From: Protea cynaroides
Lineage: Eukaryota > Streptophyta > Magnoliopsida > Proteales > Proteaceae
NCBI GenBank assembly: GCA_028583415.1
Contig: CM053270.1
Coordinates: 47,818,663 to 47,882,662 of the forward strand
Direction: 5' to 3'
DNA: 64,000 bases
Made by a program: the position numbers and the translations under genes. Each line of letters begins with the position of its first letter. The stretch's first letter is position 1. The notes below the pieces were generated by a model that was given only the letters and a program-made list of their open reading frames with translations, was not told where the DNA came from and did not search any database. This document shows positions 22,961-35,104 of this stretch, one piece after another.

Positions 22961-23701
22961 ATGGACATCAGACATACCTAATACAGCTTTTCAAACCAGG
23001 TATGGACGTTATGAGTTCTTAGTCATGTCATTTGGACTAAAACATGCTCTTGCATCATTCATGAAACTCATGAACCAAGAGTTTCACGATATGTTAGACA
23101 CTTCAGTCATAGTCTTCATTGATGATATTTTAATATACTCTCAAAATGAAGAGGAACACAAGGTGCACTTGCGTCAAGCATTACAAAGGCTAAGAGAAAA
23201 GACACTCTATGCCAAGTTTAAGAAGTATGACTTTTAGCTAAATAAAGTGGCATTCTTAGGTCACGTAGTATTAACCGAAGGAATCAAAATAGATCTTAAT
23301 AAAATTGATGCTATCATAAATTAGAAAGCACCCAAGATAGTTATTGAGATTCGTAGTTTCTTGGGTTTAGCCAGGTACTACTGAAGGTTTGTGGAGGACT
23401 ACTTTAGAATTGTTGTACCTCTGACAAAGTTAACAAGAAAGGGGAAAAGTTCATTTGGTCTAACCAATGTGAGAAAAGTTTACAAACCCAGAATGATAGA
23501 TTGGTCAGCCCCCATATTGACCATTCCGAAGCCTCTAAGCTAGGCTAGGGATGTGTGCTCATGTAAGGAGACCAAGTCATATCCTAAGCCTTGCGATAAC
23601 TAAAGAAATAAGAGAAAAACTACCCCACACACAACTTGGAGCTAGCAGCAGTAGTTTTCACTCTCAAGGCATGGAGACATTATTTATATGGCTAGATGTT
23701 T
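22961..23701 (+). pseudogene. pol: Element C RT and RNase H remnant
   Basis: The RT palm (FLVMSFGLKHALASFMKLMN, then VIVFIDDILIYSQNEEEH) is open from 23025 to 23237. Then come stops at FKKYDF-stop, AIIN-stop and RYY-stop, within LNKVAFLGHV and IRSFLGLARYY. RNase H reads to HYLYG at 23690, where element D's LTR end interrupts it. C's downstream part is not seen again in the window. Confidence 0.82.
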
Positions 23702-24087
23702 TGTCACACCCCAAATCTAGACTAACTAGTAGTATGATAAACCATCACTAGAACCAATGGTTCAAATCAGGATCTCGTATAGGTCATACCCACCATATTA
23801 AATCAAACACATTCCACAATAATAATCAGCGATAATAATTAAATAGCGAAAGTCTTTATTGATAATGAACTGAGGTCTAACAATGATAATTAAATAATTA
23901 AATCTAATTCAAGACATAAAGTAAAATAATCAATTACATGTCCAACTTCCCAATATAACTAAACTAATAAAAAACACATTGATTGCATTCGCATGACGGA
24001 TCATGCTCATCCTCCATAGCTCCAACTTCTATAGATGCCATCTGTCCGTATGTCAACGCATTCATATAATCTTCTACAATAGGACCT
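23702..24087 (-). repeat. Element D left LTR, terminal part
   Basis: The last ~386 bp of a minus-strand LTR (TGTCACACC on the plus strand at 23702), closely matching 42794-43222. It is interrupted at 24088 by E. The LTR resumes at 39410, but about 270-320 bp of LTR between the two breakpoints is missing or rearranged. The left flank 5-mer is TGTTT. Confidence 0.82.
23964..24085 (-). CDS. LTR exon C in D left LTR (intact frame)
   Basis: 122 nt, fully open to TAG: GPIVEDYMNALTYGQMAS at the start, HDPSCECNQCVFY at the end. E is inserted directly upstream, two bases after the AG of the acceptor (24087-24086), so this copy has lost its intron and promoter and survives as a fossil exon. Confidence 0.48.
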
Positions 24088-24864
24088 TGTGAGGATAAAA
24101 TAGGTCTCTTCCACCCATCTCTGACGGACGGTAAAAATGATTATGGAGTCGCCACCTAGATTAACGTTTAAGACCTATAAAAATATAGTCTCATCATAAG
24201 ACAAGATTTCTATTGACTCATTTGACCCAATATATTGACTTTGATCTATCAGAGAACGGATAAGCGTTCAAGGTACAGTTTGGGAAGGTGTTAGGCACCC
24301 AAAACTGTCCCCTATGTAATTTTACTTTCCTTAGACTCTATGGTTCTGACTGTTCAAGGTCAATGGATGATGACTAGGGCTCATGGGGGATCCTATGCCA
24401 AGTTGCTAAGTTTTTCTAACCTAAGTTCAGCCAAACATGTTTTGAAAATAAATAAACAAGTAAAATAATATACAGTACACCAAACCAAAGATGGTTCAGT
24501 GATGGACTGAATCTGAGAAGTCCAAGACATCTCAAATTACCTACCTATTCCAATCCTGAAAATCAAGTCCATAACGTAGTTCGAACAGAATGTGATTAAG
24601 GTTTATGGATATGATTTATGCTTAAGCTTTCTTAGATTAAATTGTTCAAGTTGAAGTTTATGCTTGATAATGATTGAGATTAAATCTAGAGATAGCCTAA
24701 CGTAGACTAAAGTGAAGATGGATAATGGAAGGGGTATGGATATAGATATGGAGAACCTAAGGATACTAAGATGTGGTACCATACTTGGAGAGGTCCTCCA
24801 AGTTGCCTATGTATTTCAAAGGTCCTGAAAATCAGGTACAACGTAGTTCGTTGTTTTTTTAGAT

Positions 24865-25453
24865 TAATACTCTCAAGGAGCAAAGAGGGACAAATACTCT
24901 CAAGGAGCAAAGGGTTGACAGGTAGATACTCTCAAGGAGCAAAGGGGATAAATACTCTCAAGGAGCAAAGGTTTGATACTCTCAAGGAGTAAGGGTTTAA
25001 TACTCTTAAGGAGCAAGGGGTTTGATACTCTCAAGGAGAAAAGGGATTTGGTACTCTCAAGGAGCAAGGGGTATGATACTCTCAAGGAGCATACTCTCAA
25101 AGAGCAAGGGTTTTAATACTCTCAATGAGCAAAGGGTTTAATACTCTCAGGGAGCAAGAGTTTAATACACTCAAGGAGCAATTAATATTCTCAATGATCA
25201 AAGGGTTTAATACTCTCAAGGAGCAAGGGTTTAACACTCTCAAGGAGCAAAGGGTTTAATACTCTCAAGGAGTATACTCTCAAGGAGCAAGGGTTTAATA
25301 CTCTCAAGGAGTAAGGGGTTTGATACTCTTAAGGAGCAAAGGGTTTAATACTCTCAAGGAGAAAGAGTTTAATACTCTCAAGGAGCAAGGGTTTGATACT
25401 CTCAAGGAGCAAGGGATTGATACTCTCAAGGAGCATACTCTCAAGGAGCAAAG
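24865..25453 (+). repeat. Minisatellite in E, ~25 units of about 24 bp
   Basis: Core ACTCTCAAGGAGCAAGGG with spacers of 3-10 bp. I count about 25 imperfect units. F has an unrelated minisatellite at the corresponding place (49893-50080). Confidence 0.9.
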
Positions 25454-26049
25454 ATATGAGTCCGTGTTTTAGAAATCTCTCCAAACTACCTACGTATCTT
25501 AGGGTGCTGCCCTAAGAATCAGGATCCTCATAGTTCAAAAGATTCATTTTATCAATGTGTGCTTTCAAGATCAAAGTGTGAAACCGTGTTTGGAAATCTC
25601 ACCAAACTGCCTACGTATCTTAGGGTGCTGCCCTAAGAAATAGGATCCGCATAGTTTGAAAATGCGGATTCAATTCATTCGTGTTTTCTTCCAATATCAA
25701 GGTGTGGAACCTAAATGCTCTATGGTTCGATTCACATCACACCTATCTAGTTTTCTATATCCTAGAGGAGATGAGCTGAGGGGTAGGGATCGTCCTAAGC
25801 TACCCTTGACCTAAAACCTTAATTTGACATTTGTTGGGCTAGGCTTCATATCTCTTGATTAAAATTTATCATTTTCATTCTTACCCTTCCCATGAATGTG
25901 GGTGCCTACATGCATGTCCCCACACCTAATATGTCTTCTAGGTGTACAGATATGGTAGTTCGACTAGGGTATTGTAGAAATTAAATTATTGTCAACAATA
26001 AATATCATTTAGGTATGGCAAGTAACAACAATATCATCTCAAGTATAGT

Positions 26050-27345
26050 AATAAAGTATGTGAATCAATATAGCAGCAAATATGTGAGAGCATTGATCAA
26101 GCATCGATCATCAACAATGTGACCAATATCATATTTGATCGACTACTCAGATTTGATATAATTGATCATCATCAATGTGATCAAGATCATATTTGATCAA
26201 TGGTTCAGATTCACTTAAAACATTCATGAGGTCAATCCAACCGTTCAAATTCAATTAAATTACTTACAAAGGTAATCCAACGGTTCAAATCACTCAAGAT
26301 AGTAATCCAATCGTTCAGATCACTCAAAATCACACAATAAAGATCCAACGGCTCATATCACTCCAAATGATAATCTATCCATTCAAATTCTTCTAAATCA
26401 TTCATAATCAAGATCCAATGGTTCATATTCATTTACGTCAATCATCAAGACAATCCGATGGTCCAGATTCATTTTTATCACTCATGATGTTAATCCAATG
26501 GTTCAGATTCAAATAAGATGCTCATGATCAAGATCTAATGGTCTACATTTCATATCACTCATGATCAATGACTAGATTCATTTCATTATAAGATCCAAAT
26601 CAAAATTAAACATCCAATGGCTCATAATTAATATTCTCTCATAATCCAAATAAAAATCAATCTTCCAATGGCTTACAATTAATCATATCAGAAACTTAAG
26701 ATCAAAGGCTAGATTTAACCACATCAAATTCCAAGATCAATGGCCAAGATTTAATCATGTAAAATTCAACATCCTATGGTCATATTTTTATTCACATTGA
26801 ATTCAATCATCAGTTGTCTAGATTTCATTCACATTAAAAATCTTAAATCAAAGGCCATGATTTATTCAGATTAAATTCAAGATCAATGGCCATAATCAAA
26901 TCTCATGAAATTCAAAGATCAATGATCCAATTTTATTTATATCATAATTCCAAGCATATGGGATCAATCAATTTCCACAATGCCATAATCAGATCAATTT
27001 CAATTTCATCAAAATTCATATGATTGGATCAATTTCATCATATTTCTACAATCAGATCAAATCCATTCAATTTCCACACAATGGGATCAATTCCATTCAA
27101 ATTCCAAAATCAGATCAATTCCATTCACTTTCCACAATCGGATCAGATTTTAATACTATCACATGATCCATATCAATTTAACACCCAACGGATCAGATTT
27201 AAATGCCATCACATGATCCAGATCAATTAACACCCAACGGATCAGATTTAAATACCATCACATGATCCAGATCAATTTAACACCCAATGGATCAGATTTA
27301 AATACCAACACCCAACGGATCAGATTTAAATACTTGGACAGCAAT
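26050..27345 (+). repeat. Degenerate repeats in E, ending in a 50-51-bp tandem array
   Basis: From 26050 the AT-rich sequence repeats short blocks such as AATCCAACGGTTCA and GATCAATGG at irregular spacing. At 27139-27333 about 4.5 units of 50-51 bp are regular (CAGATTTAAATACCATCACA with GATCCAGATCAATT). Small open frames here, including 27024-27230, are by-products. Confidence 0.75.
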
Positions 27346-27952
27346 ATGACCGATTAAACATGCGTCTGAGCCTATCCTAATGTAGGGTTAAACTGAATTT
27401 AAGTACTAGGCTAGACCAAGCTCGAACTCCATATTTATGTTCAAATACATAAAAATAAATAAATAAACCTAGACTAAACTGAATAAACAAATCCGATATA
27501 AAATAAGACCAACAACATGCATGAGTACTAAAATTATATATAAAACAAAAAAACTAAACATGGTGATTGCATGTGGCAAGTAAGACGAAACATTTAACTA
27601 CTGGACTCATGGACAAGAGGACAAAAGGAATAGAATCTAATCTTAAACTAATATCGAGCTATGTGCTTGCATGAGGAGAAACAAAATTACTTATATGCAA
27701 TACCATGGACTAATTATCTTAGAAACTGTGCAAAACTCGATTACTAAAATACGCCAATGATTATGCTTGCATAATACAGTAATAGAATAGACATGAAACT
27801 CTTACAACCAGTAGTATGAGTGACTTTAAAGCTCCATCTGGCGGAGTACTATGCTTGAATAAATAAATAAAAATGAAACAAATAGAGATTCAGATGATCA
27901 CAACAGCATATGAACTTTAGGAATAACAAAACAGGAGTTAAGGAAGAAGAAT

Positions 27953-30131
27953 TGTAAGATCCGCACTCCATGAACCCGATCTAAACCTTGAATTCATGTC
28001 GTAACATGTCTTCCAATCATCACCGGGCCAGACGGGACGAACGGATGACAACCAGGTACGAAACGGACCCATGTATGATAATTTATTCATACTGGTCGAT
28101 GGTACCGGTCGACCAGTATGTCAGCGCAGGCAGACTCGTTAGATCCAGAAACGGATCTCTGCGGGTCGCACTTTCCAAATCTCGAGCCTAAGGACTTTCT
28201 TAATGTAAGGAAACTTCCTAAACTCAATCCTAGTTTATTTAAGGACCCTTAAACCTCCTTAGAACTCTTTTATTGCTCCTCACAAACCCTAGAGAGGAGA
28301 AAGAGATCGAAGAAGGAGAAAGAGCTAAGGAAGGAGGGAGAGGAGCTGTCATTTGCCGTTGGATGAAGAACACTATACTTGCGAACCAACGGTAAGTGCT
28401 TGAACATTCCTCTAAGTTAAGCATTATAGATTATTAGTCATGAATTGATCAATACCATGCAAGGCGAGGTATTGATTTAAAACCCTTAAATTTTCCATCA
28501 AACCCTAATACAGTCGATGAACCCCAGATTCGCATTCTAGGTTAAGGATCATCGAAACTAAGACTTGAATGGAACAAGAAACAACTCTAACTCGTTGCTC
28601 CGGCCTAGAATGTATAGGAGAAACCCTAGAACCAATAGGGGGTGACCGATGGAAGGCGAACGCCGAGTTGATGGTCTTCTGGAGGCATACTGATCGACCA
28701 TACTGGTCGCACCATATGCGATCGGTACTGCTACCGGTACCTCTCGGAGACTGGTCTGTGGGGGACCAGTCGACCATACAGGTCCCACCTTTCCCCACAG
28801 TGTCACGACTGGTGCTTGCGACCGGTATGCACTGTGAGGAGTATTTTTGACCCAGTTGGTTTTTCGACAAACGTAAACCCTAAGAAACTAATTCTAATTC
28901 AACCCTAACATCATGTAGGACCTTGAGATAGCGAGTTTGGATTCTGTGACACGGAGCAAGCTAGCAATCAAGCGTCAAGTAAGGGAATCGGACCTAAACC
29001 TTAATAATTTAATAACAGTAAAACGTTGTTAATAATTATGATTCTATGGACTGATGTTTGTGCATACTCGCATGACATCTTTACTTTCAGTTATTATATT
29101 GTTCATGCATACTCGCTATGCTAGGATGTGACTGTTAGGCATGTAATTGTTTTCATTGGTGTGTGGAATGGAAAGGGTCTGGGGTCTGGGATCATTCCTC
29201 ACACTAGCACCTTTTCATATCGTTTTTATCTTAGCATGCTTGGTGCGGGTAGGGTATCAGGGGGAGGAAGTGGCACTGTGGTCTCTGGCCTGGCCACTAG
29301 ACTCTAGCTCTATCTCTATGCCGTAGGGAGCTGTACTGGGATAGGGCGTACTGTGATGACATATAGGATTGGTTAGTTGCAAGTCCTGTTTGCAAGCCCT
29401 CGCCAATAGGGGCTTACGTGTTGGTATGGGTAGGGCATCAGGGGAAGTGTTGGCGGTGTTTGATCCGGACGCTGTAGCTCTATCTCTATTCCATGGTGGG
29501 TGCATGTGGGGTGACAGTGGTGTTTGATCCATTGGGCGGCTTTACACATTCGTGTATAGAGGTGCGGTGGCCGCCAATCCTTTCTATAGCACATAACAAA
29601 CTTAAAACCAGACCATAATGTGAATGTTACTCATGTATGTGTTTGTTGCATTATTTGATTATCTTACTGAGCTAAGTTGTGAGCTCACCCTTGTATATAT
29701 ACATGTTTTTAGATGTTGATGCAGGTTATACTGTGGAGGACTACATGGACGCTCTAGTATATGGAGGTGTTGCTGCTTTAGAAGTGCAAGCAGGGGAGGA
29801 CGAGCACGACGCTTTATGCGAGTGCCCTTTCTGCGTGTACCTCTAGGATGTTGGTTTTGTTTCTTTTATTTATATTCAGTTGGATTTATAATTGGGATGT
29901 AAGGATAATTATTTATGTTTTGGTATTTTGAATCACTGGATAATTTATTTATCAATAAAAGTACTCAGTTTATTTAATTTAAGACTTTCGTTGTATTTTA
30001 TTATATTCTGATTATGGTTATGTGCAATGATTTGTATGACTAGACACGGTCTTATTGAGATCCTAGTGTGAACCATTGGTTCAGTGACGGTTCACTCACA
30101 CTTCTAGTTTAAATGAAATTGGGGTGTGACA
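27953..30131 (+). repeat. 5' LTR of element G
   Basis: TGTAAGATCC to GGGTGTGACA. TATA-like TTATTTAA at 28235-28242. Motif clusters rich in CGACCGGTA/TACCGGTCG lie at 28085-28130 (upstream) and 28675-28830 (leader). Candidate donors ACG|GTAAGT near 28391 and CAA|GTAAGG at 28979; acceptor GATGCAG at 29724. AATAAA at about 29957 is a possible poly(A) signal. AGCTCTATCTCTAT modules near 29306 and 29476. Confidence 0.93.
29725..29846 (+). CDS. LTR exon C in G 5' LTR (intact frame)
   Basis: 122 nt, 39 codons and TAG: GYTVEDYMDALVYGGVAAL... ending HDALCECPFCVYL. It is preceded by acceptor GATGCAG and a 746-nt candidate intron from 28979. In this LTR the candidate upstream exons carry two stops (TGA where the 3' LTR has CGA and TGT), so only the terminal exon is intact here. 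A possible AATAAA lies ~110 nt after the stop. Confidence 0.5.
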
Positions 30132-30134
30132 ACT

Positions 30135-30146
30135 TGGTATCAGAGC
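30135..30146 (+). promoter_or_regulatory. Primer-binding site of element G
   Basis: TGGTATCAGAGC, 3 nt after the 5' LTR; initiator-Met tRNA type. Confidence 0.92.
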
Positions 30147-30529
30147 TCTTAGGCTCTGTCCAACAGACCATACATGCACTTGACTGAGTCAATGAACTAA
30201 GATAGGAAAAATTAAAAGCCTTAATAAAAACACACCTTAAGCACTTTTTTGGTGCCTGAGATTAAATACTAAAGAGCATAATGTATTGTATTAAAAGTGA
30301 GAACCTAATAAGCAGACATGCTCTAGTTAGGAGATCATAATAACAAGCAAGAATGATCATAAATATCCATAACAAGTAAGAAGAAAAATTATATCAGAGA
30401 GTAAAAACATAAAACCTTCATGAAGTGAAAGAGTTAATTGTACCACAGGGTAGGGTACAGTCCATAAACCAAACAGTTACCCTGTTATAATAAACTATAT
30501 CATGAGAGAGAAAAAAATAGGGTGATTTA

Positions 30530-30895
30530 TCATGGGGTTAGGGGCATAGGAGGAATAGGGTCAGCAATGTCATAGTCACGCTCATATGCTACCCTGAGCC
30601 AGTGTACCTGCTCCTGCGTAACTCTGAGGCTGCGAGAAAGGCGCCCTAGGTCACGGTTCATCTCACGCTGGGCATCCCGAATCTCCATAAACATACCCAT
30701 CAGGGTATCGGGAGGAGGCTGGGATCGTCCCGCTGCAGGTATGGGCTGCTGTTTCGGGGTAGGGACGTCCTCCATCTGATCATCATCATCCCGTGCTTCT
30801 TCTGCATGAGCTGCATTGGCTGCTGCTGCTGCTACCGTTGTTGCTACCCTCCTAAGCGGACGAGGACGAGCCTCTAGATTTGGACCACTGTGCAA
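30530..30895 (-). pseudogene. Antisense-gene remnant in element G (C-terminal part)
   Basis: Minus-strand open frame, again opposite to the host element and just after the PBS. It encodes the Ala/acidic/Pro-rich linker (TTVAAAAANAAHAEE, DDDDQMEDVP) and the coiled-coil end (MGMFMEIRDAQREMNRDLGRLSRSL, TQEQVHWLRVAYERDYD) with a proline tail. This aligns with B 12480-12937 (LLHEIREA...TQTQVAWLTRVYAEDYDRD). The central domain and start are missing. The survival of a 121-codon frame is notable beside the loss of gag. Confidence 0.68.
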
Positions 30896-31689
30896 CTTAA
30901 CGACCTTTGGATGATGGTTGGATTACCATAGATTTACTCATGATCCTTTAAACCTAAGTTCACTAAATAAAACAAGTGTTCGTCATTATACTAAATTCGA
31001 AAGAAGGAAATGAATCACTATTGGAAAAGCATTATGATTCTTACATTTCTCAACATCTATTAATAAGATGTTTAGTTAATAAGAGAATTATTGGAAGGAA
31101 GATGATTAAATTCAGATTAAATTCTATAGCCAAGGAACCTCAGATGAAGTAATGGAGGATCTGTTTCAAGATTGCTGAATGGATGGATATGAGTCATATC
31201 TATAAAAGAGTGCATGAGCAAAAAGTGAGAACTATCAAGAGTAGCCAATAAAGAAATAGATAGCACTCAAGTAGAGTTAAAGACGGCTATATCGCTATGA
31301 ATTTTGACAAGGCAAAATATTTCTAAAGGTAGATCTAAGAGTGGAGACAAGGATGAAGTAAAAAATAATGGCATTGATAGTATTCGGAATGGTACAAGTA
31401 ATACTGAGTTATGCCCAATGTCGAGTGAGATGATTAAGTAAAGACCAAAAGAGTTTGGCTGAATTAATGAATTCATAAGCATATACCCTAATGCTTATAG
31501 GTAGACTTGGGATATATAATGAGTAAATAGTCAGAAGATGCTTTTCGAGAAATACGAAAGAGAGATCAGGGTAGAACATCAGTGATAAAAGAGATGTAAG
31601 CTACTGAGTGTAATATGAGATTTTGACGATAGTCGTTAAAAAATCATAAGAGATGAAGGAACTAGACAAGCTCTTAAGACCTTTATACT
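30896..31689 (+). pseudogene. Degraded internal segment of G where gag is expected
   Basis: About 0.8 kb without readable protein. It matches element A 16261-17100 on the opposite strand, so G and A share this segment by descent. I see no zinc knuckle or gag core in it. Confidence 0.5.
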
Positions 31690-33398
31690 AGATTTCGTTA
31701 GTTCGAGCTCTTTTGGACTAGATGTTGTAGTAGATAAGTGTTATGAACATTGTCTGAATCATATGGATGGACAAAATTTGGATGCAACCTAAATCGACTT
31801 GAGATGGCAGACTTTGACGTCATCTTGGAAATAGATTGGTTGTCTCAACACTCTACAAGTGATTATATGCATATAAGAGGTTATCATTTAAGAACAAAGA
31901 TGACACATAATTTGGTTTTATTGGAAGCATATTACTTAGGAAGCGAAAGCTCATCCTCTCTGCACAAAAAGCGAAGAGATTCTTTGAAAAGAAAGGAGTT
32001 GGATATATGGTATCTGTGGTAAATGCTACTAAAGACGCACCACAGATGGAAGATCTAGATGTAGTATGAGAGTTTTCAGATGTATTTTCAGAAGATATAC
32101 CAGGTCTACCTCCAGACAGGGCTACAGAGTTCGTGATAGACCTCATGCCAGGGTCGGCGCCGGTGTCTAAGGCATCGTATAGGATGGCCCCTACAGAATT
32201 AAAAGAATTGAAGACCCAGTTACAAGAACTACTAGATAAGGGTTTCATACGACCAAGCATATCATCATGGGGAGCACTTGTATTGTTCGTAAAGAAGAAG
32301 GACGGTAGCATATGACTATGTATCGACTACCGAGAGTTGAACAAGTTAACCATTAAGAATCGATACCCTTTTCCTAGGATCGATGATCTATTCGATCAGT
32401 TGCAGGGTGCAAAGGTTTTCTCGAAGAATGATCTTAGATCAGGGTATCACCAATTGAAGATCAAGGTAGGAGACATTCCAAAGACTACTTTCAGAACAAG
32501 GTATGGGTATTATGAGTTCCTTGGAATGTCATTCGGGTTGACTAATGCTCCAGCGTCGTTCATGGAACTGATGAACCGAGTGTTTCATGACATGTTGGAT
32601 ACTTCGATCATCGTATTCATTGACGACATCTTGGTCTACTCAAAGGACAGGGAGGCTCATGCAATACACTTAAGAGAAGCCCTACAACGGCTGAGAAGGG
32701 AGAAGCTTTACGCCAAGTTCAAGAAATGTAAATTTTGGCTGAAGGAAGTGGCCTTCTTGGGTCACGTAGTATTTGTAGACGGTATCAAGGTAGATCCAAG
32801 CAAGATCACAGCTATAGTAGGATGGGATGCACTGAAATCAATTACAGAGATTCATAGTTTCCTTGGATTGGCTGGTTACTATAGAAGATTCATGAAATAT
32901 TACTCAAGAATTGCCGTTCCACTTACCAGACTAACCAAGAAAGGAGAAAAGTTCATATGGGCAGATGACTGTGAGAAGTGCTTTCAGACTCTGAAGTCAA
33001 GACTAGTCTCTGTACTTATCTTGACCATCCCAGCACTAGGCTTGTCGTTTATCCTATATACGGATGCCTTAGGGTTGGGTCTTGGATGTGTGTTGATGCA
33101 AGGAGAACAGGTGATTGCCTACGCATCAAGACAGTTGAAAGAGCATGAGAAGAACTATCCTACGCATGATCTAGAGTTAGCAGCGGTCATTCACGCAATC
33201 AAGACTTGGAGGCACTACCTTTATGGTAAAAAGTTTCAGATTAAGTTGGATCACAAGAATTTAACTTACCTTTTTACTCAGAAGGACCTGAATATGAGAC
33301 AGAGGAGATGGCTGGAGCTATTAAAAGATTATGATTGTGACATCCAGTACCATCCGGGTAAGGCCAACATTGTGGCTAATGCCTTAAGTAGAAAGTAG
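31690..33398 (+). pseudogene. pol: Element G protease remnant, RT and RNase H
   Basis: The protease is decayed (MADFDVILEIDWLSQHS at 31803-31853). The linker EDIPGLPPDRATEFVIDLMPGSAPVSKAS (32090-32170) leads to RT. One TGA at 32314-32316 interrupts SI-stop-LCIDYREL; from 32317 the frame is open for 360 codons. In the frame starting at 32337: NDLRSGYHQ (catalytic Asp 32), FIDD (94-97), SFLGLAGYYRRF (174-185), RNase H YTDA (Asp 243), HDLELAA (Glu 280) and LDHKNLTY (Asp 305). This is the best RT-RNase H in the window; it ends at TAG 33396. Confidence 0.9.
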
Positions 33399-35037
33399 GC
33401 ATTGAAACCAGAGGCAGGACCTAGTACAAACGTTGCATTATGTGCTGCAGCCTTACGCTCAATAGAGGATGATGAAGAGCATATATTAGAGACTGCAGGA
33501 GATCCAGTGGAACAAGGCTTAATTCATAAGTTTGCATTGATGTTCACAGCTTTGAAAATCTCATCGGATCTAATAGATGAGGTCAAAATAGTAATCCTAC
33601 AGGATCCACACCTCAAGACTATGCACGAAGATATAGAGAAGGGTAAAAGCAACACTCACTTTACTAGGATTCAGACAAGGTACTCAGGTATCGTAGACGA
33701 TCATGTATACCTGAGAGTGAGAACTCAAATATCCGAGATAGAGTTATGATAGAAGCTCATTACACCCCATATTTGGTATATCCAGGAAGCACCAAGATGT
33801 ACCATGATTTAAAAAGAATATATTAGTGGAGGGGTATGAAAGCGGATGTAGCTTGATTCGTGTTCCAATGTCTGAATTGCCAGCAAGTTAAAGCAAAAAG
33901 ACAGAGACCCACAGGTTTGCTACAACCACTACCGGAGCCAGCATGGAAGGGGATTGTATCACAATGGATTTCGTTACTGGCCTACCCTTGACACCAGTGG
34001 ATGTCGTGTGGGTTATAGTCGATTGACTTACCAAGACAGCTCGATTCATAGCTGTTAGACCTCAGTATACCATGCTGAAGCTGGCCAAGCTATATGTGGA
34101 TAATATAGTCAGACTTCATGGCGTCTCAGAAAGTATAGTATCTGACAGAGATTTCCGTTTTACCTCAAAGTTCTGGGAAGGATTACAGAAAGCCATGGGA
34201 ACCAAGTTAAAGTTTAGTACAGCTTTTCATCCTTAGATAGACGGGTAGCCAGAAAGAACTATTCAAATCTTAGAAGATATGCTCCGAGCGTGTGCCCTAG
34301 ATTTCAAAGGAGCTTGGGAAGAGAAGCTATCGCTCATCGAGTTTGCGTATAACAATAGTTACCAGGCTATGATCCAAATGGCTCCATACGAGGCACTCTA
34401 TGGGAAGAAATATCGTACACCTCTATTATGGAATGAGGTGGGAGAGAAAAGGATTGTACGATCAGAGTTCGTCGAAGAAACTTGTCGCGTGATTGATCAA
34501 ATTAAGGAAAGAGTGAAGACAGCTCAAGTTCGACAAAAGCACTATGTAGATAACCGACGTCGAGATCTAGAGTTTATAGTGGGTGACAAGGTATTCTTGA
34601 AGATATCACCTGTGCGAGGTCTGAAACGATTTGGTAAGAAGGGGAAGCTATGCCCCAGGTATATGGGACCATACGAGATTTTGACCAGATGTGGTAATGT
34701 GGCATATCAACTGCCTCTACCACCATCCATGTCAAGCGTTCATGATGTATTCCATGTTTCTTTATTGAAGAAGTATGTCAGGGATCCATCGTACATCTTG
34801 ATAGTAGACCCACTAGACTTGACTGAGGACTTGACATTTGAAGTGGTACCTGTGATGCTCACAAGTCAAAAGGTACAACATCTTCGAAGCAAGGATATCC
34901 ATTATGTAAAAGTGCATTGGAAAAACCAAGATGTAGAAGAAATCACTTGGGAGGAAGAGAACGCGATGCTAAAGGAATACCCTAACCTTTTCGACGAACA
35001 AGGTACGTACAAATTTCGAGGCCAAAATTTATTTTAA
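33399..35037 (+). pseudogene. pol: Element G integrase with chromodomain-like tail
   Basis: The integrase N-terminus and HHCC finger (33402-33900; CLNC near 33880) and the core (MDFVTGLP near 33967, VSDRDFRFTSKFW near 34140, E in PERTIQ) contain stops at about 33748, 33823, 33858, 34024 and 34234-34249. The C-terminal 252 codons (34279-35037) are open: YGKKYRTPLLWNEVG, the GPY/F module (RYMGPYEILTRCGNVAYQ), VSLLKKYVRDPS and the chromodomain-like VKVHWKNQDVEEITWEEENAM...YPNLF. Confidence 0.9.
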
Positions 35038-35104
35038 GGGTGGGGGAGTTGTGAAACCTACATGCAAATTTTGAGGACGAAATTTCTTTTAAGGGTGGGG
35101 GAGT
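35025..35104 (+). promoter_or_regulatory. Duplicated polypurine tract of element G
   Basis: AAGGGTGGGGGAGT occurs twice (about 35035-35048 and 35091-35104), each after TTTTAAG. TGTGAAACC, a relic like an LTR start, lies between. The second copy abuts the 3' LTR. Same layout as A. Confidence 0.78.

Larger units (their letters stand above)
24088..27952 (+). mobile_element. Long non-coding LTR E, left part (Tat/Ogre-like)
   Basis: Starts TGTGAGGATAAAATAGG. At 24150-24310 it has the blocks GAGTCGCCACCTAG and GTTAGGCACCCAAAAC, which I associate with long LTRs of plant Tat/Ogre elements. It is homologous to F (49391-54230), block by block, including GTGGGTGCCTACATGCATGT (25897-25916; F near 50411). 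No coding. Split by G at 27952; total about 5.97 kb with the right part. Probably a solo LTR; its end is damaged. Confidence 0.68.

Noticed and set aside
24865..25453. CRISPR-like array
   Set aside because: The units are directly adjacent with variable 3-10-bp spacers, in plant LTR sequence; this is a minisatellite.
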